This document shows positions 54,320 through 63,133 of a stretch of DNA of 64,000 nucleotides, in pieces. The notes beneath the pieces were generated by a model. It worked only from the letters and a program-made list of their open reading frames with translations, searched no databases and was not told where the DNA came from. The position numbers and the translations under genes are program-made. Numbering within the stretch: position 1 is the first letter of the stretch; each line of letters begins with the position of its first letter. This DNA comes from Chryseolinea sp. H1M3-3 (lineage in GTDB: Bacteria; Bacteroidota; Bacteroidia; Cytophagales; Cyclobacteriaceae): positions 372,001-436,000 of the forward strand of contig NZ_JARKMY010000009.1 of NCBI RefSeq assembly GCF_029360725.1, in the 5' to 3' direction.

Positions 54320-54541
54320 AGTGTAGTTTTTTTAGATGAGTCTTAATGACGTAAGTAAAGTCAATTTCCTTGCCACCTAAATCGCTATCAAAACGCTTAA
54401 TGCAATCATGTATTAATAGTATACATGTGTACATTTCTCTACACGGCGGTTCACTGAATGAGAGCGCAATTCTATTTTCAACCGATTAGATGACAAATCT
54501 TTCTACTTATCGGCTCATGCGCTCATCAGCTTTATAACGTG

Positions 54542-55501
54542 TTAATCCGTGATTTTAGAGTTTGGTCCAGGAACGTTTACTTTGTTCGGTTGTGGAACCA
54601 AAAATTCCAACAAACCAGGATGAAGTTCTATTCTTACGTCGGCGGGTTTATCTAATAAGATATGTTCGTCATCTACATGAAGCGCCGTGCCTTCCCAGTA
54701 AATCTGTATTTTTTTTGCTTTGAGCACTGTAAAAAACGGCGCCTCCTTTTTTCCCTCCAGTTTTCCTTTTAAATAGTCAGCGAACTGCTGGCGCTGGCTT
54801 TCTGTTATGAGAACCACATCAAACGACTCATCTCCAGGGTCGGCGAAAGGGGCAAGTTGAAGATTTGGACCAATCGAACTCGTGTTCATAATTTCTACCA
54901 ACAAAAATTTTCCGGTGTAATCTTCGCCATCAATATTTAATCTGCAAAGCTTTGTTTTATATCTAAGAATAATGTCATAAAGAATTTGCCATGCAACTTT
55001 GATCTTTTGTTCCGGTGATTCGAATGAGCTTTTATCCAGTTTTCCCATCTCTTTCATTAGTCTGGGAAAGACACCATGCCCATAGCTCTCTATAAAAAAC
55101 TTATGATTCTTTATTCCCTCAATTCTACCAACGTCGTATTTTTTCACCTCATGCTGTTTCCAGCTTTTAATAATCTCTTCGGCACCTCCTGTGATGCCAA
55201 GTGTTTTGGCAATATTGTTTGCCGTTCCTAAGGGTAAAAGCGCGATGGGAAGCTTTTTGTCAATTACTTTTCTATCCAGCAGCTCACCGGCCAGTTTCCG
55301 AACGGTGCCATCTCCACCTGCAACAATTATAAAGTCAATATCTGTCGACTCAATTTTATCCCAAGCCTTATCCCAGCCCTTCTTCTTTGTGGATAAATAA
55401 CTACACTTGTAGCCTTCTGCCGCAATGGCGTCCATCAACTCTTTGTCGGAATTGTCCCCATCGCCAGCATTCGGATTGTGTAAAACCTTTGCACTTTTCA
55501 T
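54542..55501 (-). CDS. Lipid/diacylglycerol kinase (YegS/DagK-like)
   Basis: 319 aa. The catalytic domain begins VLHNPNAGDGDNSDKEL and carries the Gly-rich loop FIIVAGGDGTVRKLAGEL, followed by LPLGTANNIAKTLGI. The second half is a beta-sandwich with YGHGVFPRLMKEM, IMNTSSIGPNLQLAPFADPGDESFDVVLI. It phosphorylates diacylglycerol or a related lipid at the inner membrane and could feed phospholipid turnover. The cls gene lies 19 kb away, so no operon link exists. It is monocistronic. Confidence 0.93.
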   Translation of the reverse strand: MKSAKVLHNPNAGDGDNSDKELMDAIAAEGYKCSYLSTKKKGWDKAWDKIESTDIDFIIVAGGDGTVRKLAGELLDRKVIDKKLPIALLPLGTANNIAKTLGITGGAEEIIKSWKQHEVKKYDVGRIEGIKNHKFFIESYGHGVFPRLMKEMGKLDKSSFESPEQKIKVAWQILYDIILRYKTKLCRLNIDGEDYTGKFLLVEIMNTSSIGPNLQLAPFADPGDESFDVVLITESQRQQFADYLKGKLEGKKEAPFFTVLKAKKIQIYWEGTALHVDDEHILLDKPADVRIELHPGLLEFLVPQPNKVNVPGPNSKITD

Positions 55502-55661
55502 GAATCATATTTTTTCAAGACATATTAGCAATTACATGCCAGGAAATTTTAAGTGGCATGAATATTTGGTTACAGGCTAACAAAACAGCCGTCACTCCGT
55601 GCTTTGTCTTAAGTCTTATTCAAATTACTGACTACACATTAACATTTAAAAATATATATAC

Positions 55662-56396
55662 ATGAAAATACTGGTAACAAATGATGATGGCATTTACAGT
55701 CCCGGAATTGCCGCCCTGGCAAAGATCGCTTCCAGGTTCGGTGAAGTACGGGTCGTAGCTCCCGACGTTGAACAATCATCCATGGGACACGCTATTACAG
55801 CATCCAGGCCGTTGTTCTATAAAAAGTCGCCCATAAACTTTGAAGGTATAGAGGCCTACAGAGTTAACGGTACGCCTGCTGACTGTGTGGCCTTGGGATC
55901 TCATTTATCGCCTATCGATGTGGTTTTATCAGGTATCAACATGGGTTCAAACTTAGGAAACTCAATGTGGCATTCAGGAACATTGGCAGGTGCCAAACAA
56001 GCTGTATTATTGGGAATGAAGGGAATTGCCCTCAGCACCCCAGCAGGAAAGTCTGAACCTGATTTCAACGCATTGGAACCGTTCGTTGAAAAGACACTAG
56101 CGCTCTTGTTAGAAAACCCGGACTTGAAACTTATTAACGTGAATTTTCCAAAAAAACCAGTAGGCATACGGTGGACACGACAATCAGTAAGGCAATACGA
56201 TGGCAAAGTCGTACCGGGAACAGACCCGTTGGGAAGGAAACACTATTGGTTTACAGTGGTGCCCTTAGAACCTGCTGAAGAAGGCACAGATCGATGGGCC
56301 GTTGACCAGGGTTACGTTTCAATCACACCGCTGCGATTAGATTTAACCAATGAGAAAGAATTATTCCAGGCTATTCAGAAACAGCCCGTCGCATGA
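55662..56396 (+). CDS. surE: 5'/3'-nucleotidase SurE
   Basis: 244 aa. [19 protein letters not shown] at the N-terminus provides the metal-binding Asp-Asp, and [21 protein letters not shown] plus [11 protein letters not shown] and [23 protein letters not shown] complete the active site. It dephosphorylates 5'- and 3'-nucleoside monophosphates and exopolyphosphate in stationary-phase survival. Its stop codon sits inside a hairpin shared with the convergent Spx/ArsC-like gene. Confidence 0.97.
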   Translation: MKILVTNDDGIYSPGIAALAKIASRFGEVRVVAPDVEQSSMGHAITASRPLFYKKSPINFEGIEAYRVNGTPADCVALGSHLSPIDVVLSGINMGSNLGNSMWHSGTLAGAKQAVLLGMKGIALSTPAGKSEPDFNALEPFVEKTLALLLENPDLKLINVNFPKKPVGIRWTRQSVRQYDGKVVPGTDPLGRKHYWFTVVPLEPAEEGTDRWAVDQGYVSITPLRLDLTNEKELFQAIQKQPVA

Positions 56397-56420
56397 AAAC
56401 TTTTTTATTTAAAAGTTTTC
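56395..56420. terminator. Hairpin covering both convergent stop codons
   Basis: GAAAACTTTT (56395-56404), 6-nt loop, AAAAGTTTTC (56411-56420): a perfect 10-bp stem that contains the last bases of the surE stop codon and, in its loop, the stop codon of the opposite gene. It is AT-rich, so only moderately stable. A dual terminator is the natural reading. Confidence 0.55.
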
Positions 56421-56752
56421 GTGAAGGCTGTTTCATCAAAACCTAGCGCGATTACCTTATCATTAACTTCAATCAAGGGTCGTTTAATGACACTGGTTTT
56501 TTCTTTCATCAAGACAAGTGCAGCAGCTTCATTGGTAATTTCCTTTTGAACGGATTCGTCCAGTTGTCGCCACGTGGTTCCTCGTTTGTTCACAAGGCTC
56601 TCCCATCCTACTTGCTTGCACCAGCTTTTGAGTTTCGCGTCCGTGATTCCCTTGCTTTTATAGTCATGAAACTCAAATTCAAGATTATGTCTTTTCAGCC
56701 ATTCAATCGCTGACTTAACGGTATTACAGTTTTTGATTCCGTAAACGATCAT
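56405..56752 (-). CDS. Spx/ArsC-family thioredoxin-fold protein (YffB-like)
   Basis: 115 aa. YGIKNCNTVKSAIEWLKRHN shows a single active Cys (position 10) in the ArsC/Spx site, with no second Cys of a CXXC motif. Later IKRPLIEVNDKVIALGFDE has the conserved Arg-Pro. It resembles YffB/arsenate reductase-like proteins, with a glutathione- or thiol-linked role unproved. It starts 39 bp after the end of aroF on the same strand, so it may be the last gene of the trp transcript. Confidence 0.8.
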   Translation of the reverse strand: MIVYGIKNCNTVKSAIEWLKRHNLEFEFHDYKSKGITDAKLKSWCKQVGWESLVNKRGTTWRQLDESVQKEITNEAAALVLMKEKTSVIKRPLIEVNDKVIALGFDETAFTKTFK

Positions 56753-56791
56753 ATCTTTTGTTTAATTGAGCACAAATGTAAAATTAGTGTT

Positions 56792-57802
56792 TCAGAAGCT
56801 TATTCTCAGGTCAAATGTTTTACGCAACTTTCTTATGAGCGCTTCTGATTCCTCAAAGTTCAAGGTTTGTTGTCCATCGCTGGCTGCTTCCTCTGGTTTT
56901 TGATGTGTTTCATAAATGATTCCATCTGCTCCAGCCATAACAATTGCCAAAGCGATAGGATCTACAAATTCACGTATACCTATACCGTGAGAGGGATCAG
57001 CGACAACTGGCAAGTGCGTCTTCTCCTTCAATATAGGGATTGCATTGACATCAAGGGTATTACGGCTTGCCCGCTCGTAGGTCCTGATTCCCCTTTCACA
57101 TAAGATTAGTTTTTCATTCCCAGCAGAAAAAACATACTCCGCCGAATACAAAAGTTCTTCGATTGTACCAGAGATACCTCTTTTAATCATGACTGCTTTG
57201 TCAACGCGTCCAAGTTCATCAAGCAAGTTGAAGTTTTGCGTATTACGAGCACCGACCTGAAATACGTCTACATAATCGTACATCGCCTCAATCTGACTAA
57301 CCTGCATTACTTCACTAATGATCTTAATTCCTGCCTTTCGCGCTAAAGTGTGCCACATCTTCAAACCTTCTACTCCCATTCCCCTGAATGCATACGGGGA
57401 ACTTCGTGGTTTAAACACACCGCCGCGCATAATCCTTACGTTGTTCTTCACCAAATGGCCAATCGTCTGTTGAACTTGTTCCTCGTTCTCAATGGAGCAC
57501 GGACCTGCCATAATAGATAACGAACCATTCCCAATTGTGACGCCATCACCAAGGTCTATATGTGTCCGATTTACTTTCCATTTTCGTGATACCAGTTTAT
57601 AGTCATCAGAGACACGGTGGATATCTTCAATACCGGCCATGTGCCCGAGTTGTCGGAGATCAAATTCCTTTTTACCAATACAAACCAGGTAGTCGCCCTG
57701 CTGAGTTTTTACTTCTGTTGTTTTATAACCCAGACTTTTGACTTTGTTAAGAATGGCTTCTTTTTCCGATGTAGCAATATTCTTTTTTAGTTGTATGATC
57801 AT
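56792..57802 (-). CDS. aroF: DAHP synthase, type I-beta with N-terminal regulatory domain
   Basis: 336 aa. Residues 1-75 form a ferredoxin-like/ACT-type domain (IATSEKEAILNKVKSLGYKT). The TIM barrel has SLSIMAGPCSIENEEQVQ, RGGVFKPRSSPYAFRGMG, ISEVMQVSQIEAMYDYVDVFQVGARNTQN, and PVVADPSHGIGIREFV with metal ligands. It condenses PEP with erythrose-4-phosphate to open the shikimate pathway, and the extra N-terminal domain is known in the family to mediate feedback. It begins 18 bp after the trpA stop, so the operon couples chorismate supply to tryptophan synthesis. Confidence 0.95.
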   Translation of the reverse strand: MIIQLKKNIATSEKEAILNKVKSLGYKTTEVKTQQGDYLVCIGKKEFDLRQLGHMAGIEDIHRVSDDYKLVSRKWKVNRTHIDLGDGVTIGNGSLSIMAGPCSIENEEQVQQTIGHLVKNNVRIMRGGVFKPRSSPYAFRGMGVEGLKMWHTLARKAGIKIISEVMQVSQIEAMYDYVDVFQVGARNTQNFNLLDELGRVDKAVMIKRGISGTIEELLYSAEYVFSAGNEKLILCERGIRTYERASRNTLDVNAIPILKEKTHLPVVADPSHGIGIREFVDPIALAIVMAGADGIIYETHQKPEEAASDGQQTLNFEESEALIRKLRKTFDLRISF

Positions 57803-57820
57803 AGCGACGGGATAAAAAGC

Positions 57821-58609
57821 TTAATGAGATTGTCCATTCTTTAATGATTTTACAAATGCTGAAATATCTCTTTTCAGGTCTTTTGAATTTTTTAGCAGAT
57901 CTACAAAGGCACTTCCAACAATGGCACCTGCACCATATTTAGTGGCCATTGAAAAAGTATCGTGGTTCGAGATTCCAAAACCAATTAGGTAAGGATTCCT
58001 AAGCTTCATGTTCTTAATGCGATCGAAGTAATCGAGTTGTTGTTTTTCAAATTTTCCCTTAGCGCCGGTGATGCTCGATGCAGAAACTGCGTAAATAAAT
58101 CCATCGGTTACCTGATCTATTTTTCGGATACGCTCCTCAGACGTCGTAGGTGAAATCAAAAACGTGTTGCTAAGGTTTAACGAATCGAACAATTTTTTAT
58201 AATGTTCAAGATATTCATCCATCGGCATATCGGGAAGAATTACACCGTCGACTCCTGCTTCGGCTGCATCCTTTGCAAACTTTTCAATTCCATATTGTAA
58301 TACCGGGTTGATATAGCCCATCAATATAATCGGTATATCAACTGTTTTTCTGATTTGCTTTACTTGCTCGATCAGCATTGAAAGTCTCATGCCATTTTTC
58401 AATGCCACTGTATTACTGGCTTGAATGGTGGGGCCATCCGCTACAGGATCTGAGTATGGTATCCCAATTTCGATTATATCGGCACCTGCGCTCGCTAACG
58501 ATTCGGCTATTGTGACAGTATCTTTGAGGGCTGGAAACCCTGCTGTGAAATACATCGAGAGAATTCCTTTTTTATTATTAGAAAGAAGGGTTTTAATTCT
58601 ATTTTTCAT
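57821..58609 (-). CDS. trpA: Tryptophan synthase alpha subunit
   Basis: 262 aa from the ATG at 58609, the family-normal start (MKNRIKTLLSNNKKGILSMYF). The frame stays open through the upstream 33-bp repeat to 58711, but that would add 34 non-conserved residues. Catalytic Glu and Asp are visible in ADIIEIGIPYSDPVADGPTIQ and DGVILPDMPMDEYLEH; the phosphate loop is in FGISNHDT and GAIVGSAFVDLL. It cleaves indole-3-glycerol phosphate to indole, which is channelled to TrpB. Confidence 0.97.
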   Translation of the reverse strand: MKNRIKTLLSNNKKGILSMYFTAGFPALKDTVTIAESLASAGADIIEIGIPYSDPVADGPTIQASNTVALKNGMRLSMLIEQVKQIRKTVDIPIILMGYINPVLQYGIEKFAKDAAEAGVDGVILPDMPMDEYLEHYKKLFDSLNLSNTFLISPTTSEERIRKIDQVTDGFIYAVSASSITGAKGKFEKQQLDYFDRIKNMKLRNPYLIGFGISNHDTFSMATKYGAGAIVGSAFVDLLKNSKDLKRDISAFVKSLKNGQSH

Positions 58610-58620
58610 CGGTGTTAAAA

Positions 58621-58653
58621 GTGTTGAAGTGTTGGAGTTCATAGTGTTGAAGT
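58621..58653 (-). repeat. 33-bp trp spacer repeat, copy 1 (trpB-trpA)
   Basis: One of four closely related 33-bp sequences built from GTGTTGAAGT-type words (plus strand). It lies 11 bp before the trpA start, and the trpB stop is 42 bp further upstream. Same-sense repeats, no internal hairpin. Confidence 0.85.
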
Positions 58654-58695
58654 ACAGTACTTCCTGGGCAGAACTTCGGAAGTTATTTATCGTGT

Positions 58696-59877
58696 TTAAT
58701 ACTTTCCCCACTTAATATATGTTTCCAAATCTTTATCTCCGCGGCCAGAGAGATTGACGACGACGACATCATCTTTCTCAAACTTAAATTGGCTTAATCC
58801 TGCCAATGCATGGGCGGACTCTAACGCCGGTATAATACCTTCTGCCCGACTTAACTCGATGCCGGCCTTAAGCGATTCATCGTCCGTTGCACTAATGAAT
58901 TTTACACGCCCCCCCTCAAACAAATGCGCATGCATCGGTCCGATACCCGGATAGTCGAGACCTGCAGATATGGAATGAGGTTCTACAACCTGGCCATCGT
59001 CTGTTTGCATCAAGATGGTTTTGCTTCCATGTAACACGCCGGGTTTACCTAGCGCGGTGGTAGCCGCAGACTCACCAGATGTCAATCCTTTACCCGCAGC
59101 TTCAACGGCAACCAGGTTGACGTGTTCGTCATCCAGGAAATGATAAAAAGCGCCAGCCGCGTTACTTCCTCCTCCGACGCAGGCAAATACGTAATCAGGA
59201 AAGGAATTGCCGATTTCCTCTTGAAGCTGTTTTTTAATTTCCTCGCTTATAATCGACTGGAATTTTGAAACCATGTCAGGATATGGATGCGGCCCTACAA
59301 CGGAGCCAATGATGTAATGTGTTTCCGTTGGATTATTGATCCAGTGCCGCATCGCTTCATTGGTTGCATCTTTTAATGTCATGCTTCCGCTCAAAGCAGG
59401 AATAACTGTAGCCCCCAAAATACGCATACGCTCTACGTTAGGACGCTGTCGCTCCATGTCCACCTTCCCCATGTATACAACGCACTCCATACCCATCAGT
59501 GCGCACACCGTAGCAGTTGCGACACCATGCTGACCTGCCCCAGTTTCTGCAATTATTTTTTGTTTGCCTAAGCGTTGTGCCAAAAGGATCTGGCCTATGG
59601 TATTGTTTATTTTATGTGATCCAGTATGACACAAATCTTCACGCTTCAAATAGATCGTGGCATTGTAAATATTGGACAGGCGCTTTGCCAGGTACAACGG
59701 TGTTGGCCTGCCGACATAGTCCTTTAGCAACTTATGAAAGTCACGCTGATATTCAGGGTCATTAATGATCTGCAAATATTTTGTGCGCAATTCCTCTACA
59801 TTGGGATACAACATTTCGGGAATGAAAGCGCCTCCGAATTGTCCGTAGTATCCTTTTGCGTTGACGGTATATTTCAT
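58696..59877 (-). CDS. trpB: Tryptophan synthase beta subunit
   Basis: 393 aa. PLP Lys in [21 protein letters not shown], indole-channel and phosphate-binding [34 protein letters not shown], and the Ser-binding [13 protein letters not shown]. It starts [25 protein letters not shown]. It condenses indole with serine to tryptophan. A copy of the 33-bp repeat begins 9 bp upstream of its ATG. Full length, no oddities. Confidence 0.98.
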   Translation of the reverse strand: MKYTVNAKGYYGQFGGAFIPEMLYPNVEELRTKYLQIINDPEYQRDFHKLLKDYVGRPTPLYLAKRLSNIYNATIYLKREDLCHTGSHKINNTIGQILLAQRLGKQKIIAETGAGQHGVATATVCALMGMECVVYMGKVDMERQRPNVERMRILGATVIPALSGSMTLKDATNEAMRHWINNPTETHYIIGSVVGPHPYPDMVSKFQSIISEEIKKQLQEEIGNSFPDYVFACVGGGSNAAGAFYHFLDDEHVNLVAVEAAGKGLTSGESAATTALGKPGVLHGSKTILMQTDDGQVVEPHSISAGLDYPGIGPMHAHLFEGGRVKFISATDDESLKAGIELSRAEGIIPALESAHALAGLSQFKFEKDDVVVVNLSGRGDKDLETYIKWGKY

Positions 59878-59886
59878 GTTTTAGAA

Positions 59887-59919
59887 GTGTTGAAGTGTTG
59901 AAGTTCTAAGTGTTGAAGT
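59887..59919 (-). repeat. 33-bp trp spacer repeat, copy 2 (trpF-trpB)
   Basis: Closest to the apparent consensus of the four. It starts 9 bp upstream of the trpB ATG and fills most of the 71-bp gap after trpF. Confidence 0.85.
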
Positions 59920-59948
59920 AGTGGTAAAAATCTCTTTTTTTTGACTTA

Positions 59949-60593
59949 TCACAGTTCGAAGTTCGTAGCTATTTGTGTTATGCTTTTAATTTTTTCTAAG
60001 CTCTTTAATCCGGGGCTAAATTCTACACCGCTGTTTAAATCGAGTGCGTGAATGTTCATACTAACGATGTCGTTTACGTTATGTACATTCTCAGGGGAAA
60101 GTCCACCGCTGAGAAAAAAAGGGATCTCCTGGTCATACTTTCTTAAAATATTCCAATTAAAAGTCTCCGCGTTGCCGCCGTAGAATTTTCCTTTGGTATC
60201 GAAAAGAAAGTAGTCTACTGTTTTTTTAAAAGGTGTTGTCTCATCGAATGTAAATTCATCATTCACCGAAAAAACTTTAATGACACCGAGGCCGGCTGCC
60301 TTTAACTCTTCGGCTTGGGCTACCTTTTCATTTCCGTGCAATTGAATAAACTCGAGCCCAATTTTTTTTGCTTTTAATAAAATTGTAGCATTTCCTTCGT
60401 TCACAAAGACACCTACTTTTTTGATAGAACGTGGCAAATTTTTTGGAAGTGAGAAATCTTCTCCCACAAAGCGTGGTGACTTGGCATAAAATATAAAACC
60501 AAAATATTGTGGGCTCAGTGTTGCAACTTCCATGATGTTTTCATGATCACGCATGCCGCATATTTTGATTGCTATATTTTTTTTCTCTCCCAT
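59949..60593 (-). CDS. trpF: Phosphoribosylanthranilate isomerase
   Basis: 214 aa. KICGMRDHENIMEVATLSPQYFGFIFYAKSPRFV has the catalytic Cys, and FLSGGLSPENVHNV and ALDLNSGVEFSPGLKSLEK contain the catalytic Asp and phosphate site. It performs the Amadori rearrangement to CdRP. Its start is one base from the trpC stop, so the two are translationally coupled. No repeat lies between these genes. Confidence 0.96.
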   Translation of the reverse strand: MGEKKNIAIKICGMRDHENIMEVATLSPQYFGFIFYAKSPRFVGEDFSLPKNLPRSIKKVGVFVNEGNATILLKAKKIGLEFIQLHGNEKVAQAEELKAAGLGVIKVFSVNDEFTFDETTPFKKTVDYFLFDTKGKFYGGNAETFNWNILRKYDQEIPFFLSGGLSPENVHNVNDIVSMNIHALDLNSGVEFSPGLKSLEKIKSITQIATNFEL

Positions 60594-60594
60594 G

Positions 60595-61404
60595 TTACGC
60601 TACTTTTTGACCAATTGCTTTTCGCAAATCATCTATGAACTCTTTACACGCAGCTTCCGGGCGGCTATGTTGCATGAAGTTTTGACCCATCAAAAATCCC
60701 TCATAACCATACTGTTTCAAATCAAGTATAGCCTGCACGGATTCGATTCCGCTTTCTGATACTTTTACAACAGAAGATGGGATAAGGGCAGCCAGTCGTT
60801 TCGACACCTCGATACTCAGGTTGAATGTTTTTAGATCACGGTTGTTAACACCGATCAAATCAGCACCTGCATCCAAACTTTTCTCGAGTTCTTCTTCATT
60901 ATGCACTTCTAACAAAACTTCCAGTCCAAAAGTGTGTGCGAAAGCAGCAAGAGACTTTAGTTGAGAGGGTTCTAATACAGCAGCAATTAATAAAATCGCG
61001 TCTGCTCCGATCGACTTGGCTTCAACGATCTGGTATTCATCAATGGTAAAATCTTTTCTGAGGATCGGGCAAAAATTAAACTTACGCGCGGTCGTTAAAT
61101 CTTCATTACTTCCTCCAAAAAATTCTTTATCAGTTAATACAGACAACGCCGACGCGCCGGCCTGCATGTAACCAATGGAAGTCCGTTCGATAGAGACATG
61201 TGGATTGATAATGCCTTTCGACGGCGACTTACGTTTTATCTCGGCAATAATTCCAGATTTATCTTCACGCTGAATATATTTCTTTAAAGAAACTGGTTGA
61301 CTCTGAAAGTAAATACTTTGTTCCAAAAATTTTACCGGATAAAGTTCTTTACGTTCCGCGACTTCCTTGCGTTTATGCTCGATGATCGTATCTAGTATAT
61401 TCAT
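60595..61404 (-). CDS. trpC: Indole-3-glycerol-phosphate synthase
   Basis: 269 aa from the ATG at 61404 (MNILDTIIEHKRKEVAERK). The open frame reaches 61470 through the repeat, adding a repeat-encoded LQHAEPQHFNT peptide that I reject as N-terminus. IIAEIKRKSPSKGIIN (catalytic Lys), LRKDFTIDEYQIVEAKSIGADAILLI, and VNNRDLKTFNLSIEVS match the family, and KVSESGIES the phosphate loop. It closes the indole ring with decarboxylation. It is followed by trpF at 1 bp. Confidence 0.97.
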   Translation of the reverse strand: MNILDTIIEHKRKEVAERKELYPVKFLEQSIYFQSQPVSLKKYIQREDKSGIIAEIKRKSPSKGIINPHVSIERTSIGYMQAGASALSVLTDKEFFGGSNEDLTTARKFNFCPILRKDFTIDEYQIVEAKSIGADAILLIAAVLEPSQLKSLAAFAHTFGLEVLLEVHNEEELEKSLDAGADLIGVNNRDLKTFNLSIEVSKRLAALIPSSVVKVSESGIESVQAILDLKQYGYEGFLMGQNFMQHSRPEAACKEFIDDLRKAIGQKVA

Positions 61405-61411
61405 GATTAAA

Positions 61412-61444
61412 GTGTTGAAGTGCTGGGGTTCGGCGTGTTGGAGT
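61412..61444 (-). repeat. 33-bp trp spacer repeat, copy 3 (trpD-trpC)
   Basis: The most diverged copy (GCTGGGGTTCGGC in the centre), 7 bp before the trpC ATG and within the trpD-trpC gap. In the trpC frame it is open and encodes LQHAEPQHFNT. Confidence 0.8.
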
Positions 61445-61473
61445 TTAAAGGCCATCAAACGTACCCACAAGTT

Positions 61474-62460
61474 CTATGCGTTAATTAATTTTTTAAATGC
61501 TTCAAATGCTTTTCCTGACACCAATGCTTCTTTTGCGCGTTCCATAGCTTTCGTTATACCCTGATCCTGGTGCCCTGCAAAAAGCGACATTCCAGCGTTG
61601 GCTATGATTGCAGCATTTTGTGCTGGTGTCCCTTTTCCTTGCAGTACGCTCATAAAAACACTTGCCGACTCCTCAACAGTGTCTCCACCCTTGATATCCT
61701 CGTACTTAAGCTGAGGCAATCCAAGATCACGTGGGTCTGCAATTTTCTCCCCTCCGTTGTAGAAAAATTTGAATGCCCCCGTCAAAGAGATTTCGTCATA
61801 ACCATCCAAAGAATGAAGAATCACAAAATCCTTATCGGTGTTTTGATATAGATAGCCATACTGACGCGCGAGTTCTAAACTAAAAACGCCTACAAGCTGA
61901 CGCTTTGGAAAAGAAGGATTTACCATTGGGCCCAGCATATTGAAAAATGTCTTCACTCCTAGTTCCTTTCGAATCGGCGCGACATTTTTCATGGCAGGAT
62001 GAAACAACGGCGCATGCATGAAACAAATATTTGCACGATCGAGACTGCGTTTTAACTCGTCAATATCATTTGTGAACTTGTATCCAAAATATTCTAGCAA
62101 GTTGGACGAGCCGCAAGCTGATGACACGCCATAGTTACCATGTTTTGCAACGGGCTGCCCAGCGGCCGCCACCACAAATGAAGACAGCGTTGACATATTG
62201 AAGGTATTCTTTCCATCTCCTCCTGTACCACAAACGTCCATCACGGGTTGATCAAATCTGGCAGGAACACAAAGCTCGAGCATCGCATCACGAAACCCTT
62301 GAAGTTCATCGACGGTGATACTTCGCATCATATAAACAGTCATGAAAGCAGAAGTCTGGCTGGGATTATATTTACCCAGTGCTAACTCTACGAGTACCTG
62401 TCGTGCGGTTTCTTTTGTGAGAGATCGGTGGTCGATCAGTTCGTTTAGAATATGTTTCAT
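61474..62460 (-). CDS. trpD: Anthranilate phosphoribosyltransferase
   Basis: 328 aa from the ATG at 62460 (MKHILNELIDHRSLTKETARQVL). The frame can open at a TTG (62541) inside trpG but then includes the repeat. DVCGTGGDGKNTFNMST is the PRPP loop; KHGNYGVSSACGSSNLLEYFGYK and MHAPLFHPAMKNVAPIRKELGVKTFFNMLGP bind anthranilate. It is an independent enzyme, not fused to trpG. It transfers phosphoribose to anthranilate. Confidence 0.97.
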   Translation of the reverse strand: MKHILNELIDHRSLTKETARQVLVELALGKYNPSQTSAFMTVYMMRSITVDELQGFRDAMLELCVPARFDQPVMDVCGTGGDGKNTFNMSTLSSFVVAAAGQPVAKHGNYGVSSACGSSNLLEYFGYKFTNDIDELKRSLDRANICFMHAPLFHPAMKNVAPIRKELGVKTFFNMLGPMVNPSFPKRQLVGVFSLELARQYGYLYQNTDKDFVILHSLDGYDEISLTGAFKFFYNGGEKIADPRDLGLPQLKYEDIKGGDTVEESASVFMSVLQGKGTPAQNAAIIANAGMSLFAGHQDQGITKAMERAKEALVSGKAFEAFKKLINA

Positions 62461-62464
62461 CGAG

Positions 62465-62497
62465 GTGTTGAAGTGTTGTGGTTCTAAGTGTTGACGT
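62465..62497 (-). repeat. 33-bp trp spacer repeat, copy 4 (trpG-trpD)
   Basis: 4 bp before the trpD ATG, with the trpG stop 28 bp further upstream. In the trpD frame it is open and encodes RQHLEPQHFNT, almost the same peptide as copy 3. Confidence 0.85.
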
Positions 62498-62525
62498 GGT
62501 TGCGTTACAGTCTGATGCCGCCCAT

Positions 62526-63092
62526 TTAGCTTTTCAGCCAATTTGAAATCATCTTTGGACCTTCTGGGGTCATGATGGATTCCGGGTGAAATTGCAATCC
62601 TTTGACATCATACTTTAAATGCCGCAGGCCCATGATGAGACCTTCGTCATTGACTGCCGTTATTTTTAAGTCTGACGGAAATCCTTCTGGACGGACAGCC
62701 CAGGAGTGATAGTGCGTACCTTGAAATGTCTTTGGCACCCCTTTGAACAGGTATTCATCATCATCCTTTACTTCGACGGTTGAAGTAACGCCGTGAAGAA
62801 CTTTAGGAATATTAATCAGTGAAGCTCCATAGACTTCTCCAATTCCCTGGTGGCCAAGACAAATCCCTAAAATACTTTTAGTCGGGCCGTATTCTTTGAT
62901 CACTTGTTTCATGATACCAGCTTCGTCTGGAATACCGGGACCAGGTGATAATAGAATCTTGTCGTATTTTTTTACATCCTCCACCGTTATTTTGTCATTT
63001 CTGTAGATGTCCAGAGTTTGTCCAAGCTCCCTTAAGATATGCACCAGGTTGTATGTAAATGAGTCGTAGTTATCGAGTACTAAAATTTTCAT
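62526..63092 (-). CDS. trpG: Anthranilate synthase, glutamine amidotransferase subunit
   Basis: 188 aa from the ATG at 63092 (MKILVLDNYDSFTYNLVHIL). Class I glutaminase: ILLSPGPGIPDEAG, the nucleophile Cys in LGICLGHQGIGEVYGA, and the His-Glu pair in KGLQFHPESIMTPEG. It delivers ammonia from glutamine to TrpE. A TTG frame to 63137 exists, but the ATG is the clear start. It is 41 bp after the trpE stop and has no repeat in front. Confidence 0.97.
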   Translation of the reverse strand: MKILVLDNYDSFTYNLVHILRELGQTLDIYRNDKITVEDVKKYDKILLSPGPGIPDEAGIMKQVIKEYGPTKSILGICLGHQGIGEVYGASLINIPKVLHGVTSTVEVKDDDEYLFKGVPKTFQGTHYHSWAVRPEGFPSDLKITAVNDEGLIMGLRHLKYDVKGLQFHPESIMTPEGPKMISNWLKS

Positions 63093-63133
63093 CGTATTTA
63101 ATCTTCTAATTTTCCAATCGTCATTATTTTCAA

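Noticed and set aside
54246-54434. 62-codon minus-strand frame just upstream of the FAD/Rieske gene
   Set aside because: Overlaps the standard N-terminus of the oxidoreductase in another frame and has no family features.
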